The notes beneath the pieces were generated by a model. That model saw nothing but the letters and a program-made list of their open reading frames with translations, did no database searches and had not been told where the DNA came from. From Methylobacterium aquaticum (GTDB lineage Bacteria; Pseudomonadota; Alphaproteobacteria; Rhizobiales; Beijerinckiaceae): a DNA stretch of 41,261 nucleotides. The stretch spans positions 1 through 41,261 of the forward strand of contig NZ_LABX01000031.1 of assembly GCF_001043915.1 (NCBI RefSeq), in the 5' to 3' direction. A program made the translations under genes and the position numbers. Of the stretch, positions 28,352 through 38,720 are shown one piece after another (within the stretch, counting starts at the first letter, position 1; the number at the start of each line of letters is the position of its first letter).

Positions 28352-28474
28352 GCGCTGAATTCATGCCGCCTGGCGGCGGCCTCCTGCCCGACCCCCGGAG
28401 CGTCCCGGCGGCTCGTCTATAGAACCCGCTCCCGCGGCGCACAACCGGGGGAGCGCCGAATGTGGCGTCTCTGT

Positions 28475-28530
28475 GGGAGGATCACCGCCCTCCCGTGAGT
28501 CCCTCGAGGAGGGCGGAGCGCGCCCTCCCC
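28475..28530 (-). promoter_or_regulatory. Four alternating complementary segments between nuoI and nuoJ (attenuator-like)
   Basis: In the minus-strand RNA, reading 5' to 3': GGGGAGGGC (28530-28522), GCCCTCC (28514-28508), GGGAGGGC (28494-28487), CCTCCC (28480-28475). Segment 1 can pair with 2 and segment 3 with 4, or 2 with 3 instead, the arrangement used by attenuators. There is no T run, so it could equally be an mRNA processing or stability site. It begins 9 nt after the nuoI stop. Confidence 0.4.
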
Positions 28531-28539
28531 CGCGGCCGG

Positions 28540-29028
28540 TCAGCGGTAGGGCGCGTCCACTGCGATGTTGCGGGCGATCTCGCGTTCCCAGCGGTCGCCA
28601 TTCGCCAGCAGCTTGGCCTTGTCGTAGAGAAGCTCCTCGCGGGTCTCCACCGAGAACTCGAAGTTCGGCCCCTCGACGATGGCGTCCACCGGGCAGGCTT
28701 CCTGGCACATGCCGCAATAGATGCACTTCACCATGTCGATGTCGTAGCGCGTGGTACGCCGCGTGCCGTCGTTGCGGCGCGGGCCCGCCTCGATGGTGAT
28801 GGCTTGCGCCGGGCACACCGCCTCGCACAGCTTGCAGGCGATGCAGCGCTCTTCCCCGTTGGGGTAGCGCCGCAGGGCGTGCTCGCCGCGGAAGCGCGGG
28901 CCGCGATGGCCCATCTCGAAGGGATAGTTGATCGTCGCCTTGGGCTTGAAGAAGTAGCGCATCGCCAGGGCGAACCCGGTGACGAACTCCTTCAACAGCA
29001 GGCCGCGGGCGACCTGGTCGAGCTTCAT
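28540..29028 (-). CDS. nuoI: NADH-quinone oxidoreductase subunit I
   Basis: Peripheral-arm subunit with two 4Fe-4S clusters (N6a and N6b) that pass electrons towards NuoB and quinone. It has 162 residues. The ligands lie in [12 protein letters not shown] and [12 protein letters not shown]. The N-terminal amphipathic part ([19 protein letters not shown]) anchors it on the membrane arm, and the [16 protein letters not shown] stretch is typical. It lies 24 nt after nuoH. Confidence 0.96.
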   Translation of the reverse strand: MKLDQVARGLLLKEFVTGFALAMRYFFKPKATINYPFEMGHRGPRFRGEHALRRYPNGEERCIACKLCEAVCPAQAITIEAGPRRNDGTRRTTRYDIDMVKCIYCGMCQEACPVDAIVEGPNFEFSVETREELLYDKAKLLANGDRWEREIARNIAVDAPYR

Positions 29029-29052
29029 GGCTCGTTCTCCGACGGTTGGGTC

Positions 29053-30075
29053 TCAGGAGACCGGCGCAAGGCCGGTCAGCTTCAGGACGAAGGCGACGAC
29101 GAAGACCATGGCCAGCGAGAGCGGAAGGAAGACCTTCCAGCCCAGCCGCATGAGCTGATCGTAGCGGTAGCGCGGCACCATGGCCTTCACCATGGCGATC
29201 ATGAAGAACAGGAAGCTGGCCTTGAGGGCGAACCAGATCAGGCCCGGCACCCAGGTGAAGGGCGCGAACGGGATCGGCGAGAGCCAACCGCCCAGGAACA
29301 GGATGGTGCCGAGCGCGCACATCGTGACGATGGCGACGTATTCGCCGAGCATGAACAGCAGGTACGGGGTGGAGGAGTATTCCACCATGTAGCCGGCGAC
29401 CAGCTCGGATTCTGCCTCCGGCAGGTCGAAGGGCGGGCGGTTCGTCTCGGCGAGCGCCGAGATGAAGAACACCACGAACATCGGAAAGAGCCAGAGCCAG
29501 TACCAGCCGAGGATGCCGAGCGCGGTGTCCTGCGCCCGCACGATCTGCGACAGGTTGAGCGAGCCGGCGCACATCAGCACCGTGACGATCACGAAGCCGA
29601 GCGAGACCTCGTAGGACACCATCTGGGCCGCCGAACGGAGCGCGCCCAGGAAGGCGTATTTCGAGTTCGAGGCCCAGCCGCCCATGATGACGCCGTAGAC
29701 GCCGAGCGACGAGATCGCGAAGATGTAGATGATGCCGACATTGATGTCGGCGATCGGCCAGCCATCGGCGAGCGGGATCACCGCCCAGGCGGCGAGCGCC
29801 AGGGTGGCGAAGATCAGCGGCGCCAGCAGGAACAGGCTCTTGTTGGCGCCCGCCGGGATCACCGGCTCCTTCACGACGAATTTCAGCAGGTCGGCGAAGG
29901 ATTGGAACAGGCCCCAGGGCCCGACCACGTTCGGACCGCGGCGCAGCTGCACCGCCGCCCAGATCTTGCGGTCGGCGAGCAGCGCGTAGGCGATGAAGAC
30001 CAGCAGCGCCACCAGCAACGCCACGCTCTTCAGAGCCACGAGGAGGACGGTGCCCAGCACCTCCCAGAGGGTCAT
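29053..30075 (-). CDS. nuoH: NADH-quinone oxidoreductase subunit H
   Basis: Membrane subunit (ND1 homologue) that forms most of the quinone-binding chamber. It has 340 residues from the ATG at 30075 ([20 protein letters not shown]), which has GAGGAG before it. The frame extends 12 codons upstream, but that would overlap nuoG. It shows [56 protein letters not shown] and the end [19 protein letters not shown], all family hallmarks. About eight membrane helices. It starts 13 nt after the nuoG stop. Confidence 0.96.
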   Translation of the reverse strand: MTLWEVLGTVLLVALKSVALLVALLVFIAYALLADRKIWAAVQLRRGPNVVGPWGLFQSFADLLKFVVKEPVIPAGANKSLFLLAPLIFATLALAAWAVIPLADGWPIADINVGIIYIFAISSLGVYGVIMGGWASNSKYAFLGALRSAAQMVSYEVSLGFVIVTVLMCAGSLNLSQIVRAQDTALGILGWYWLWLFPMFVVFFISALAETNRPPFDLPEAESELVAGYMVEYSSTPYLLFMLGEYVAIVTMCALGTILFLGGWLSPIPFAPFTWVPGLIWFALKASFLFFMIAMVKAMVPRYRYDQLMRLGWKVFLPLSLAMVFVVAFVLKLTGLAPVS

Positions 30076-30088
30076 CGGTCGGCGCTCC

Positions 30089-32170
30089 TCATTCGGCCGC
30101 TTCGAGGGCACGCCCGCGGGCGAGACCCGAGCATTCGGCGAGCACCCGCGACGCGCGGGCGATCGGGTTGGTGAGATAGAAATCCGCCACGCCGGCGCGG
30201 AACGGCTCGCGGCCGGGCTCGCCCGGGAGACCGGCCAGCGCCGTCAGCGCCGCGGCGCCGTCAGCCGGGGCGATCTGATCGATGCCGGCGAAATGCGGAT
30301 GCGCGGTGTAGAGCGCCTTGCGGAGGGCGGTGAGAGAATCGAACGGCAGGCGCTGGCCCAGCACGTCCGAGAGCGCGCGCAGGATCGCCCAGTCCTCGCG
30401 GGCATCGCCCGGCGGGAAGGCGGCCCGGTTGGCGAGCTGCACCCGGCCTTCCAGGTTGACGTAGGTCGCCGACTTCTCGGTATAGGCCGCGCCCGGCAGG
30501 ATGACGTCGGCGCGGTGGGCACCCTTGTCGCCGTGGGTGCCCTGGTAGACCACGAAGGCGCCCGGACCGATCTCGACCTCGTCGGCGCCGAGATTGAACA
30601 GCACGTCGAGGGCGCCGGCCTTGGTCATCTCGGCAAAGGTCAGGCCGCCCTCCCCCGGCACGAAGCCGAGATCGAGCGCGCCGACGCGGCCGGCGGCATT
30701 GTGCAGCACGCCCAGCCCGTTCCAGCCCTCGGCCTTGGTGCCGAGACCCTGGAGGAGCTTGGCGATCGCTGCGAGCAGAGCGGCCCCGTCGGCCCGCGCC
30801 AGCACCGCCTGGCCGACGATCACCAGGGGCCGCTCGGCGGCCTTGAGCGCCTCGGCGAAGCTGTGGCTGCCGGCCGCGACCTCGGCCAGGGTCTCGGGAC
30901 CGGCGCCCAGATAGCTGTGGGGATAGGTGAGGTCCGCGTCCTCGCCGATCACGCCGATCTGGATCGGGCTCGTCCGCCAGCGCTTGCGGATGCGGGCGTT
31001 GAGCAGCGACGCCTCGGTGCGCGGATTCGTGCCGACGATCAGTATTGCGTCCGCCTGCTCGATGCCGGCGATGCCGGGACCGAAGGTGTAGGCCGCCCGG
31101 CCCCAGGCCGGATCGATCGCGGCACCGTCCTGGCGGCAATCGAGGTTCTGGACCTTGAGCGACGCCATCAGGCTCTTGAGCGCGAAGGTCTCCTCGACCC
31201 CCGCAAGGTCACCGACGATCGCGCCGACACGCTTCGGGTCGGTGCCCTTGAGCTTGCCGGCAATGGCGGCGAACGCCTCGGCCCAGGAGGCCGGCCGCAG
31301 GCGGCCGTTCTCGCGCAGATAGGGCCGGTCGAGGCGCTGCAGGCGAAGGCCGTCGACGACGTGGCGGGTCTTGTCGGAGATCCACTCCTCGTTGATCGCC
31401 TCGTTCACCCGCGGCTCGATCTGCATCACCTCGCGGCCGCGGGTGTCGATGCGGATCGCCGAGCCGACCGCATCCATCACGTCGACGGATTCGGTCTTGT
31501 TCAGCTCCCAGGGACGGACGTTGTAGGATTGCGGCTTGTGGACGAGCGCGCCGACCGGGCACAGGTCGGCGACGTTGCCCTGCAACTCCGATTCCATGGC
31601 GCGTTCGAGATAGGAGGTGATCTCCATGTCCTCGCCGCGGCCGATGGCGCCGAGATCCGGCACGCCGGCCACCTCCGCCAGGAAGCGGACGCAGCGGGTG
31701 CAGTGGATGCAGCGGTTCATCGCGGTCCGCACCAGCGGGCCGATATACTTCTCTTCGACGGCGCGCTTGTTCTCGCCGTAGCGGGTCGAGTCGACGCCGT
31801 AGGCCATCGCCTGATCTTGCAGGTCGCAATGGCCGCCCTGGTCGCAGATCGGGCAATCGAGCGGGTGGTTGATGAGGAGGAACTCCATCACCCCCTCGCG
31901 GGCCTTCTTGGTCAGGGCCGACTTGGTCGACACCGCCGGCGGCTCGCCGTTCGGTCCCGGCCGGCAATCGCGCACGGCCCAGGCGCAGGAGGCGACCGGC
32001 TTCGGCGCGCCCTTCAGCTCGACCAGGCACATGCGGCAATTGCCGGCGATCGACAGGCGCTCGTGGAAGCAGAAGCGCGGGATCTCGGCGCCCGCGACCT
32101 CACACGCTTGCAGGAGGGTGTAGTCCGGCGGGACATCGACCTCGATGCCGTCGACGAGGATCTTGGTCAT
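30089..32170 (-). CDS. nuoG: NADH-quinone oxidoreductase subunit G
   Basis: Peripheral-arm iron-sulfur subunit of complex I. It has 693 residues, matching the shorter alphaproteobacterial and mitochondrial form. The N-terminal 2Fe-2S ligands are Cys34, Cys45, Cys48 and Cys62. The His-ligated 4Fe-4S site is in [14 protein letters not shown], and the next 4Fe-4S site is in [10 protein letters not shown]. The C-terminal two thirds is the molybdopterin-oxidoreductase-like domain without cofactor. It follows the 68-residue coiled-coil gene by 12 nt. Confidence 0.96.
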   Translation of the reverse strand: MTKILVDGIEVDVPPDYTLLQACEVAGAEIPRFCFHERLSIAGNCRMCLVELKGAPKPVASCAWAVRDCRPGPNGEPPAVSTKSALTKKAREGVMEFLLINHPLDCPICDQGGHCDLQDQAMAYGVDSTRYGENKRAVEEKYIGPLVRTAMNRCIHCTRCVRFLAEVAGVPDLGAIGRGEDMEITSYLERAMESELQGNVADLCPVGALVHKPQSYNVRPWELNKTESVDVMDAVGSAIRIDTRGREVMQIEPRVNEAINEEWISDKTRHVVDGLRLQRLDRPYLRENGRLRPASWAEAFAAIAGKLKGTDPKRVGAIVGDLAGVEETFALKSLMASLKVQNLDCRQDGAAIDPAWGRAAYTFGPGIAGIEQADAILIVGTNPRTEASLLNARIRKRWRTSPIQIGVIGEDADLTYPHSYLGAGPETLAEVAAGSHSFAEALKAAERPLVIVGQAVLARADGAALLAAIAKLLQGLGTKAEGWNGLGVLHNAAGRVGALDLGFVPGEGGLTFAEMTKAGALDVLFNLGADEVEIGPGAFVVYQGTHGDKGAHRADVILPGAAYTEKSATYVNLEGRVQLANRAAFPPGDAREDWAILRALSDVLGQRLPFDSLTALRKALYTAHPHFAGIDQIAPADGAAALTALAGLPGEPGREPFRAGVADFYLTNPIARASRVLAECSGLARGRALEAAE

Positions 32171-32182
32171 GCGGTCATCTTC

Positions 32183-32389
32183 TCAGACATGATTCTCGAT
32201 GCGGGCGAGGCGACGCTCGATCCGTTCGAGACGCTGTCCCAGACGGTCGAGGCCACGGTCGGCGGTCGCGAGTTGCGTGCCGACGCTCGCCATGCGGTCG
32301 TTCAGCTCCCTGATGTCCGCCGCGACGCCATCGATCTTTCGGTCGATGCCGATCACGAGGTCAAGGATGGAGGTCGCGACGCCGGTCAC
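32183..32389 (-). CDS. Small coiled-coil protein inside the nuo operon (second of a pair)
   Basis: 68 residues, almost wholly one amphipathic helix with heptad hydrophobics: IDRKIDGVAADIRELNDRMA near the start, then LATADRGLDRLGQRL and ERIERRLARIENHV at the end. There is no membrane segment, Cys or catalytic motif. It starts at GTG (32389), preceded by GGAGG, and its start overlaps the stop of the upstream small gene by 4 nt (GTGA). It ends 12 nt before nuoG. Tight packing, its own ribosome-binding site and a clear heptad pattern argue that it is a real gene. It could be an accessory or assembly protein for complex I, or a passenger. I do not recognise a family. Confidence 0.6.
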   Translation of the reverse strand: MTGVATSILDLVIGIDRKIDGVAADIRELNDRMASVGTQLATADRGLDRLGQRLERIERRLARIENHV

Positions 32390-32616
32390 GGCTTTCCCTC
32401 CAGGCGTTCGACACGATCGGAGAGGTCGCGCAGGCGCTCCTCGACGATGTCGTGGCGGATATTGGCGTGGGCGGGGAGGCCGAGGCCGGTGATCATGCTC
32501 TCGTGCGTTTGGTCGACCCGACCCTCGATGTGGATCAGGCGGCGCGACTGCTCGTGCTGCACGGCGCGCATGTCGCGCAGCAGGCTCAGGACCAGGTTGT
32601 CGGGCTCCGCCGCCAT
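32386..32616 (-). CDS. Small helical protein inside the nuo operon (first of a pair)
   Basis: 76 residues: NLVLSLLRDMRAVQHEQSRR, then LIHIEGRVDQTHESMITGLG, a short break (LPAHANIRHD), then IVEERLRDLSDRVERLEGKP with a heptad pattern. It starts at ATG (32616), 7 nt after the nuoF stop; GAGG overlapping the nuoF stop codon serves as ribosome-binding site. It overlaps the next small gene by 4 nt, so the two are translationally coupled and probably act together. Its general style (LLRDMRA, then paired helices) resembles small uncharacterised coiled-coil proteins common in Hyphomicrobiales genomes. There is no known complex I subunit of this shape. Function unknown. Confidence 0.6.
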   Translation of the reverse strand: MAAEPDNLVLSLLRDMRAVQHEQSRRLIHIEGRVDQTHESMITGLGLPAHANIRHDIVEERLRDLSDRVERLEGKP

Positions 32617-32623
32617 CGCCGCC

Positions 32624-33925
<1,302 letters not shown>

Positions 33926-33976
33926 GGCGATCGTCCTACAGGTCTGCTGTGAAGGGAAAGTACGTCATCGGTCGTG

Positions 33977-34843
33977 TCAGGACTTCGCCGTGGATGCGGC
34001 CGCGCCCTTGCCGTCGGCGCTCTTGCCGTCGGCGCTCTTGCCATCGGCGACGTTCTGCGCCGGGGCGGCCGCGGCCTTGCTCTCGGTCGCGCGTCCGGCA
34101 TCCGGGCGGGCGGCCTTCGGGCTCTCGGCGGCCGAGGCTTCGGTGCGGGCCTTCTCGCCGGTCGCGTCGGCGCCGGCCTCCGTCAGGCCCGCCTCCTCGA
34201 AGCGCTTGCGCCAGGCGCCGACGCGCGAGCCGTCGAACAGCGTCTCGTCCTTGAGGGTCGTGATCGCATCCTTGGGCTCCGAGGAGACCCGGCCGGTCTG
34301 CGAGCCGACCTTCACCGGCCGGCCGGCCGCGAGGTCGTCCATCAGCTTGCCGAGGGACTCGGGCGTCAGGTCCTCGAAATAATCGTGGTTGATCTGCGCC
34401 ATCGGGGCGTTGCAGCATGCGCCCAGGCACTCGACCTCGAGCCAGGAGAAATTGCCGTCCGGGCTGACATGGCCGGACGGACCGAGCCGGTCGTGGAGGT
34501 ATTGCTTCAGCTCGCGGGCGCCGCAGACGTCGCAGGGCGAGGTCCCGCAGACCTGGATCCAGTAGCGCCCCACCGGCTCCAGGGCGAACATGGTGTAGAA
34601 GGTCGCGACCTCCAGCACCCGGATATGCGGCATGCCGAGCTGGTCGGCCACCGCCTCGATGGCCTTCTGCGGCAGCCAGCCGCCATTCTGCTCCTGCGCC
34701 TTCCACAGCAGCGGGATCACGGCGGAGGCCTGGCGTCCCTCCGGGTACTTGGCGATCTGCCCGGTGGCCCACTCGGCGTTCTCAGGCGTGAACGCGAAGC
34801 TCTCGGGCTGCTCGGAGGGCGGGGCGAGTCTGCGGTTGGCCAT
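33977..34843 (-). CDS. nuoE: NADH-quinone oxidoreductase subunit E with long low-complexity C-terminal tail
   Basis: Thioredoxin-like 2Fe-2S subunit of complex I (cluster N1a). It has 288 residues against about 165 in E. coli. The 2Fe-2S ligands are Cys99, Cys104, Cys139 and Cys143 (VCGTSPCDVCG and VECLGACCNAPM). After the core comes a segment usual in alphaproteobacteria (KVGSQTGRVSSEPKDAITTL, then FDGSRVGAWRKRFEEAGL), then about 70 Ala/Lys/Glu-rich residues ending in a triplet repeat of A-D-G-K. The repeat is encoded by three near-identical 15-bp units at 34007-34051. The tail is probably disordered and may be an expansion-prone addition. It starts 38 nt after nuoD. Confidence 0.94.
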   Translation of the reverse strand: MANRRLAPPSEQPESFAFTPENAEWATGQIAKYPEGRQASAVIPLLWKAQEQNGGWLPQKAIEAVADQLGMPHIRVLEVATFYTMFALEPVGRYWIQVCGTSPCDVCGARELKQYLHDRLGPSGHVSPDGNFSWLEVECLGACCNAPMAQINHDYFEDLTPESLGKLMDDLAAGRPVKVGSQTGRVSSEPKDAITTLKDETLFDGSRVGAWRKRFEEAGLTEAGADATGEKARTEASAAESPKAARPDAGRATESKAAAAPAQNVADGKSADGKSADGKGAAASTAKS

Positions 34844-34881
34844 GTCTCAAACGTCTCCGACGGGCGCGGATCGCAGCGCCC

Positions 34882-36072
34882 TCACCGGTCCACCTCACCG
34901 AACACGATGTCGAGCGTGCCGAGGATGCACGACACGTCCGCCAGCATGTGGCCGCGGCACATCCAGTCCATCGCCTGGAGGTGGGCGAAGCCCGGAGCCC
35001 GGATCTTGCAGCGATACGGCTTGTTGGTGCCGTCGGCGACGAGGTAGACGCCGAACTCGCCCTTGGGTGCCTCGACGGCGGCGTAGACCTCGCCGGCCGG
35101 GACGTGGAAGCCCTCGGTGTAGAGCTTGAAGTGGTGGATGAGCGCCTCCATCGAGCGCTTCATCTCGCGCCGCGACGGCGGCGCGACCTTGCCGTCCTGC
35201 GTGGCGACGGGCCCCTGCCCGGCCGGCTCGCGCAGCTTGGCGATGCACTGCTTCATGATGCGAACCGACTGGCGCATCTCCTCCATGCGGATGACCTGGC
35301 GATCGTAGGTGTCGCCGTTCTTCCCCACGGGGATGTCGAACTCCATCTCGGCATAAGCCTCGTAGGGCTGCGACTTGCGCAGGTCCCACGGGATGCCGGA
35401 GCCGCGCACCATCACGCCGGAGAAGCCCCAGGCCAACGCCTCCTCGACCGACACGATGCCGATATCGACGTTGCGCTGCTTGAAGATGCGGTTGGCCATC
35501 ACGAGGTTGTCGAGGTCGTCGACCACCTGCGGGAAGGTCTCGCAGAATGCCTCGATGTCGTCGATCAGGCTCGGCGGCAGGTCCTGGTGGACGCCGCCCG
35601 GCCGGAAGTAGTTGGCGTGGAGACGGGCGCCGGAGGCGCGCTCGTAGAAGATCATCAGCTTCTCGCGCTCCTCGAAGCCCCAGAGCGGGGGCGTGAGGGC
35701 GCCGACGTCCATCGCCTGCGTCGTGACGTTGAGGAGATGCGACAGGAGCCGGCCGATCTCGCAGTAGAGCGTGCGGATCAGCTTGGCCCGGCGCGGCACC
35801 TCGATCCCGAGCATCCGCTCGACCGCGAGGCAGAAGGCATGCTCCTGGTTCATCGGCGCGACATAGTCGAGCCGGTCGAAATAGGGCGTCGCCTGGAGGT
35901 AGGTCTTGACCTCGATCAGCTTCTCGGTGCCGCGGTGGAGCAGGCCGATATGCGGATCGACCCGCTCGACCACCTCGCCGTCCAGCTCCAGCACCAAGCG
36001 CAGCACGCCGTGCGCCGCCGGGTGCTGCGGGCCGAAATTGATCGAGAAGTTGCGGATGCTGTGCTCGCCCAT
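34882..36072 (-). CDS. nuoD: NADH-quinone oxidoreductase subunit D
   Basis: 49-kDa subunit homologue that forms the quinone-binding pocket with NuoB and NuoH. It has 396 residues. Conserved blocks are [20 protein letters not shown], the quinone-site His/Tyr region [35 protein letters not shown], and the end [20 protein letters not shown] (quoted in part), with the terminal DIVFGEVDR. It lies 6 nt after nuoC. Confidence 0.96.
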   Translation of the reverse strand: MGEHSIRNFSINFGPQHPAAHGVLRLVLELDGEVVERVDPHIGLLHRGTEKLIEVKTYLQATPYFDRLDYVAPMNQEHAFCLAVERMLGIEVPRRAKLIRTLYCEIGRLLSHLLNVTTQAMDVGALTPPLWGFEEREKLMIFYERASGARLHANYFRPGGVHQDLPPSLIDDIEAFCETFPQVVDDLDNLVMANRIFKQRNVDIGIVSVEEALAWGFSGVMVRGSGIPWDLRKSQPYEAYAEMEFDIPVGKNGDTYDRQVIRMEEMRQSVRIMKQCIAKLREPAGQGPVATQDGKVAPPSRREMKRSMEALIHHFKLYTEGFHVPAGEVYAAVEAPKGEFGVYLVADGTNKPYRCKIRAPGFAHLQAMDWMCRGHMLADVSCILGTLDIVFGEVDR

Positions 36073-36078
36073 GTCGGC

Positions 36079-36741
36079 TCAGCCTTTCGCCGGTGCCTTG
36101 TCGGCCTTCTCGTCGCCGGGAAGGACGTAGTCGGTCCCCTCCCAGGGCGACAGGAAGTCGAAGTTGCGGAATTCCTGCGTCAGTCGCACGGGCTCGTAGA
36201 CCACCCGGGCCTCGTCCTGGTCGTAGCGGACCTCGACGAAGCCGGTGAGCGGGAAGTCCTTGCGGAGGGGGTGACCCTCGAAGCCGTAATCGGTCAGCAG
36301 CCGGCGCAGGTCCGGGTGGCCCGAGAACAGGATGCCGTAGAGGTCGTAGGTCTCGCGCTCGAACCAGTTCGCGGCCGGGAAGACCGGGATGGCGGAGGGG
36401 ACCGGGGTCCGCTCGTCGGTCTGCACCTTGACGCGGATGCGCCGGTTATGCCGCATCGAGAGCAGGTGGTAGACGACGTCGAAGCGCTTCGATCGAGCCG
36501 GGTAGTCGGCACCGCAGATGTCGATGAAGGTCGAGAAGGCGCAGGCCGGATCGTCGCGCAGGTGGGTGAGCACCCGCAGGATCTCGGATCCCGCGACGAT
36601 CAGCGTCAGCTCGCCGAAGGCCAGGATGCGGTCGGTGATCGCGGTGCCGAGCGTCTCGCCGAGGCGGTCCGACAGCGCCTGGAGGGCGGCGTCGCCCTGC
36701 TGGGTCTGGGTGTGGGCCCGGATGGTGATGCCGTTGCTCAT
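36079..36741 (-). CDS. nuoC: NADH-quinone oxidoreductase subunit C
   Basis: 30-kDa subunit homologue of the peripheral arm. It has 220 residues from the ATG at 36741 ([20 protein letters not shown]), which has GCGGAAG 3 nt upstream and lies 10 nt after nuoB. The frame stays open much further upstream, but only as an overlap with nuoB in another frame. The signature [20 protein letters not shown], then [20 protein letters not shown], is complete. The last 20 residues are Lys/Ala-rich and variable. Confidence 0.96.
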   Translation of the reverse strand: MSNGITIRAHTQTQQGDAALQALSDRLGETLGTAITDRILAFGELTLIVAGSEILRVLTHLRDDPACAFSTFIDICGADYPARSKRFDVVYHLLSMRHNRRIRVKVQTDERTPVPSAIPVFPAANWFERETYDLYGILFSGHPDLRRLLTDYGFEGHPLRKDFPLTGFVEVRYDQDEARVVYEPVRLTQEFRNFDFLSPWEGTDYVLPGDEKADKAPAKG

Positions 36742-36751
36742 GACTTCCGCC

Positions 36752-37333
36752 TCAGCGCTCGATCGTGCCGGTGCGGCGGATCTTCTTCTGGAGCAGCAGC
36801 ACGCCGTAGAGCAGCGCCTCCGCCGTCGGCGGGCAGCCCGGGACGTAGATGTCGACCGGCACCACCCGGTCGCAGCCGCGCACCACCGAGTAAGAATAAT
36901 GGTAGTAGCCGCCGCCGTTGGCGCAGGAGCCCATCGAGATGACGTATCGCGGCTCCGGCATCTGGTCATAGACCTTGCGCAAGGCCGGGGCCATCTTGTT
37001 CGTGAGCGTGCCGGCGACGATCATCACGTCGGATTGGCGCGGCGAGCCGCGGGGCGCAAAGCCGAAGCGCTCGCAATCGTAGCGCGGCATCGACATCTGC
37101 ATCATCTCGACGGCGCAGCAGGCGAGGCCGAAGGTCATCCACATCAGCGAGCCGGTGCGGGCCCAGGTGATGAGATCGTCGGTGGTGGTCAGCAGGAAGC
37201 CGCGATCGGCAAGCTCGTCGCTGATCGTCAGGAAGGTCGGGTCGTTGGCGCCGATCGGCTTGCCGGTGGACGGGTCGAGGAGACCCTTGGGCTGCGGCGC
37301 GATCTCGGGGGCGCGGACGGGGGTGAGGGCCAT
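36752..37333 (-). CDS. nuoB: NADH-quinone oxidoreductase subunit B
   Basis: Subunit carrying the terminal 4Fe-4S cluster N2, which reduces quinone. It has 193 residues. The cluster ligands are the adjacent pair in [11 protein letters not shown], the Cys in [18 protein letters not shown] and the Cys in [35 protein letters not shown] is present. The N-terminal ~35 residues (Pro/Lys-rich) are variable. It lies 64 nt after nuoA. Confidence 0.97.
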   Translation of the reverse strand: MALTPVRAPEIAPQPKGLLDPSTGKPIGANDPTFLTISDELADRGFLLTTTDDLITWARTGSLMWMTFGLACCAVEMMQMSMPRYDCERFGFAPRGSPRQSDVMIVAGTLTNKMAPALRKVYDQMPEPRYVISMGSCANGGGYYHYSYSVVRGCDRVVPVDIYVPGCPPTAEALLYGVLLLQKKIRRTGTIER

Positions 37334-37397
37334 GGTGGGGTCCGGTTCCTACGTCTCGGGGGCGGCTCTGCGCGTCAGGTCTCTGGTCCCGCCAGGA

Positions 37398-37763
37398 CTA
37401 GTCCCATTCAAGGGCGCCCTTGCGCCACTCGTAGACGAAGCCGACGGTGAGCACGCCGAGGAAGATCATCATCGACCAGAAGCCGAACCAGCCGAGATCG
37501 CCGAACGTGATCGACCACGGGAACAGGAACGCCACTTCGAGATCGAAGATGATGAACAGGATGGCGACGAGATAGAAGCGCACGTCGAACTTCATGCGCG
37601 CGTCGTCGAAAGCGTTGAACCCGCACTCGTAGGCGGAGAGCTTTTCCGGGTCCGGGCTGTTATACGCCACCAGGAAGGGGGCGACGAGGAGCGCGGCGGC
37701 GATGAAGAGCGATACGCCGATGAAGATCACCAGCGGCAGGTAATCCGACAGGAGGCCGTTCAT
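37398..37763 (-). CDS. nuoA: NADH-quinone oxidoreductase subunit A
   Basis: Small membrane subunit (ND3 homologue) and first gene of the operon. It has 121 residues and three helices. The conserved loop [20 protein letters not shown] contains the Cys near the quinone site, and [15 protein letters not shown] follows with its membrane acidic residues. The start ATG at 37763 has GAGG 7 nt upstream. The operon promoter should be in the 313-nt region beyond. Confidence 0.96.
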   Translation of the reverse strand: MNGLLSDYLPLVIFIGVSLFIAAALLVAPFLVAYNSPDPEKLSAYECGFNAFDDARMKFDVRFYLVAILFIIFDLEVAFLFPWSITFGDLGWFGFWSMMIFLGVLTVGFVYEWRKGALEWD

Positions 37764-38076
37764 CGAGCATCCTCAAGGGTTGGCGCGAGGCCGAATGAGC
37801 GCGAGCCGTGGCGCGAGCCCGGGTCGCGGGCCGCCGGGGCCGTTCTCGGAACGGTTCCAAAGCCCGGAAGGTGCCGCGAGGCTTAAACGAGCGGGTATTG
37901 CGAAACAAGGGGCGTTCGCACCGCACAAACCACGAACGGCCCTACGCTACATAAGGGCATGCGCGCGGCGCACAACGCCGGCGGGCCGGGGCCTGCCGGG
38001 GAGTATCGTCGCAGCCCCCTCCCCGCTCCCGGCCGGCCCGGCGACACTGCGCCCGACCGTATAGCGCGGCGGTGCG
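37764..38076. other. Region upstream of nuoA; probable nuo promoter region
   Basis: No gene is credible here. It separates nuoA from the CAP-domain lipoprotein gene, both on the minus strand, so it should hold the nuo promoter and the end of the lipoprotein transcript. An inverted repeat CCGTTC-TC-GGAACGG lies near 37840-37856. The best promoter-like pair I see on the minus strand is TTGTTT then TTTAAG about 15 nt later (near 37880-37910), which is too poor to call. The rest is GC-rich and featureless. Confidence 0.4.
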
Positions 38077-38631
38077 TCAGCCGTCCGACAGGATCAGGGC
38101 CCAGAATCGCTTGTAGCGGCTGCCGGGCGCGTCCACGCGGGCGATGCCGACGCGCTTGACCTGGGGCATCAGCATGTTGCGGTTATGCTCGGGTGACACC
38201 TTCCAGCGCTTCAGCACCTCGTCGAACGTGGCGGACCCGGCGCTCAGGTTCTCGGCGGCGTAGCGGCCGCCGAAGCCGGCACGCTTGATCCGCGCGTCGA
38301 AGGTGCCACCGACCTCGTGCGACAGGTAGCCCGCCCGGGCATTGGCCTCGGCCTGGAGCGAGGCGGCCCGAATCAGGGAGGAATCGACCACCACCGGCCC
38401 AAGGCCGCGGCTCGCCCGGTAGCGCGAGATCGCCGCCGCCGCGGCGGTCTCGTCGAGGATCACCGGCGTGGTCGGCAGGTCAGGAGCCGGCAGGATCGCC
38501 GACCCGCTGCACCCGGCGAGTGCCAGGGCCCCTGCGACCAGGGCGGCGGCGAGGACGGGCATCGCGGCGCCGCGCCACCGGGTCGCCACCGCGCGGGGGG
38601 CGGGAGCGGTCGAACGGAACGGATGCGACAT
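38077..38631 (-). CDS. CAP-domain (SCP-like) lipoprotein
   Basis: 184 residues from the ATG at 38631. The N-terminus is a lipoprotein signal peptide ending in the lipobox LALAGC (lipidated Cys41). The remainder is a bacterial CAP/SCP domain: ISRYRASRGLGPVVVDSSLI, ARAGYLSHEVGG, AAENLSAGSATFDEVLKRW and SPEHNRNMLMPQVKRVGIAR. The His of LSHE and the HN of the last motif are the usual CAP cavity residues. These proteins are secreted or envelope-bound; no enzymatic activity can be assigned. It lies 89 nt after the chemotaxis receptor gene, separated from it by a strong hairpin, so it is probably an independent unit. Confidence 0.85.
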   Translation of the reverse strand: MSHPFRSTAPAPRAVATRWRGAAMPVLAAALVAGALALAGCSGSAILPAPDLPTTPVILDETAAAAAISRYRASRGLGPVVVDSSLIRAASLQAEANARAGYLSHEVGGTFDARIKRAGFGGRYAAENLSAGSATFDEVLKRWKVSPEHNRNMLMPQVKRVGIARVDAPGSRYKRFWALILSDG

Positions 38632-38651
38632 CGTCTCTCGACTCCTTGAGG

Positions 38652-38681
38652 AAGCGGCGCCTTCGCGGGAAGGCGCCGCTT
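38652..38681 (-). terminator. Perfect 13-bp-stem hairpin after the chemotaxis receptor gene
   Basis: AAGCGGCGCCTTC (38652-38664) and GAAGGCGCCGCTT (38669-38681) with a 4-nt GCGG loop. It lies 40 nt beyond the receptor stop and 20 nt before the lipoprotein start. There is no T run; on the minus strand it is followed by CCTCAAGGAG, which may supply the ribosome-binding site of the next gene. It is either a terminator or a 5'-UTR structure. Confidence 0.55.
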
Positions 38682-38720
38682 GTCGGGCGATTGTGGAGAT
38701 TTTCGGGGCGGCTTCCCGCC

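Noticed and set aside
36742..36969. An N-terminal extension of NuoC reading into nuoB
   Set aside because: It is the nuoB coding sequence in another frame. The ATG at 36741 follows a good ribosome-binding site and gives the canonical NuoC.
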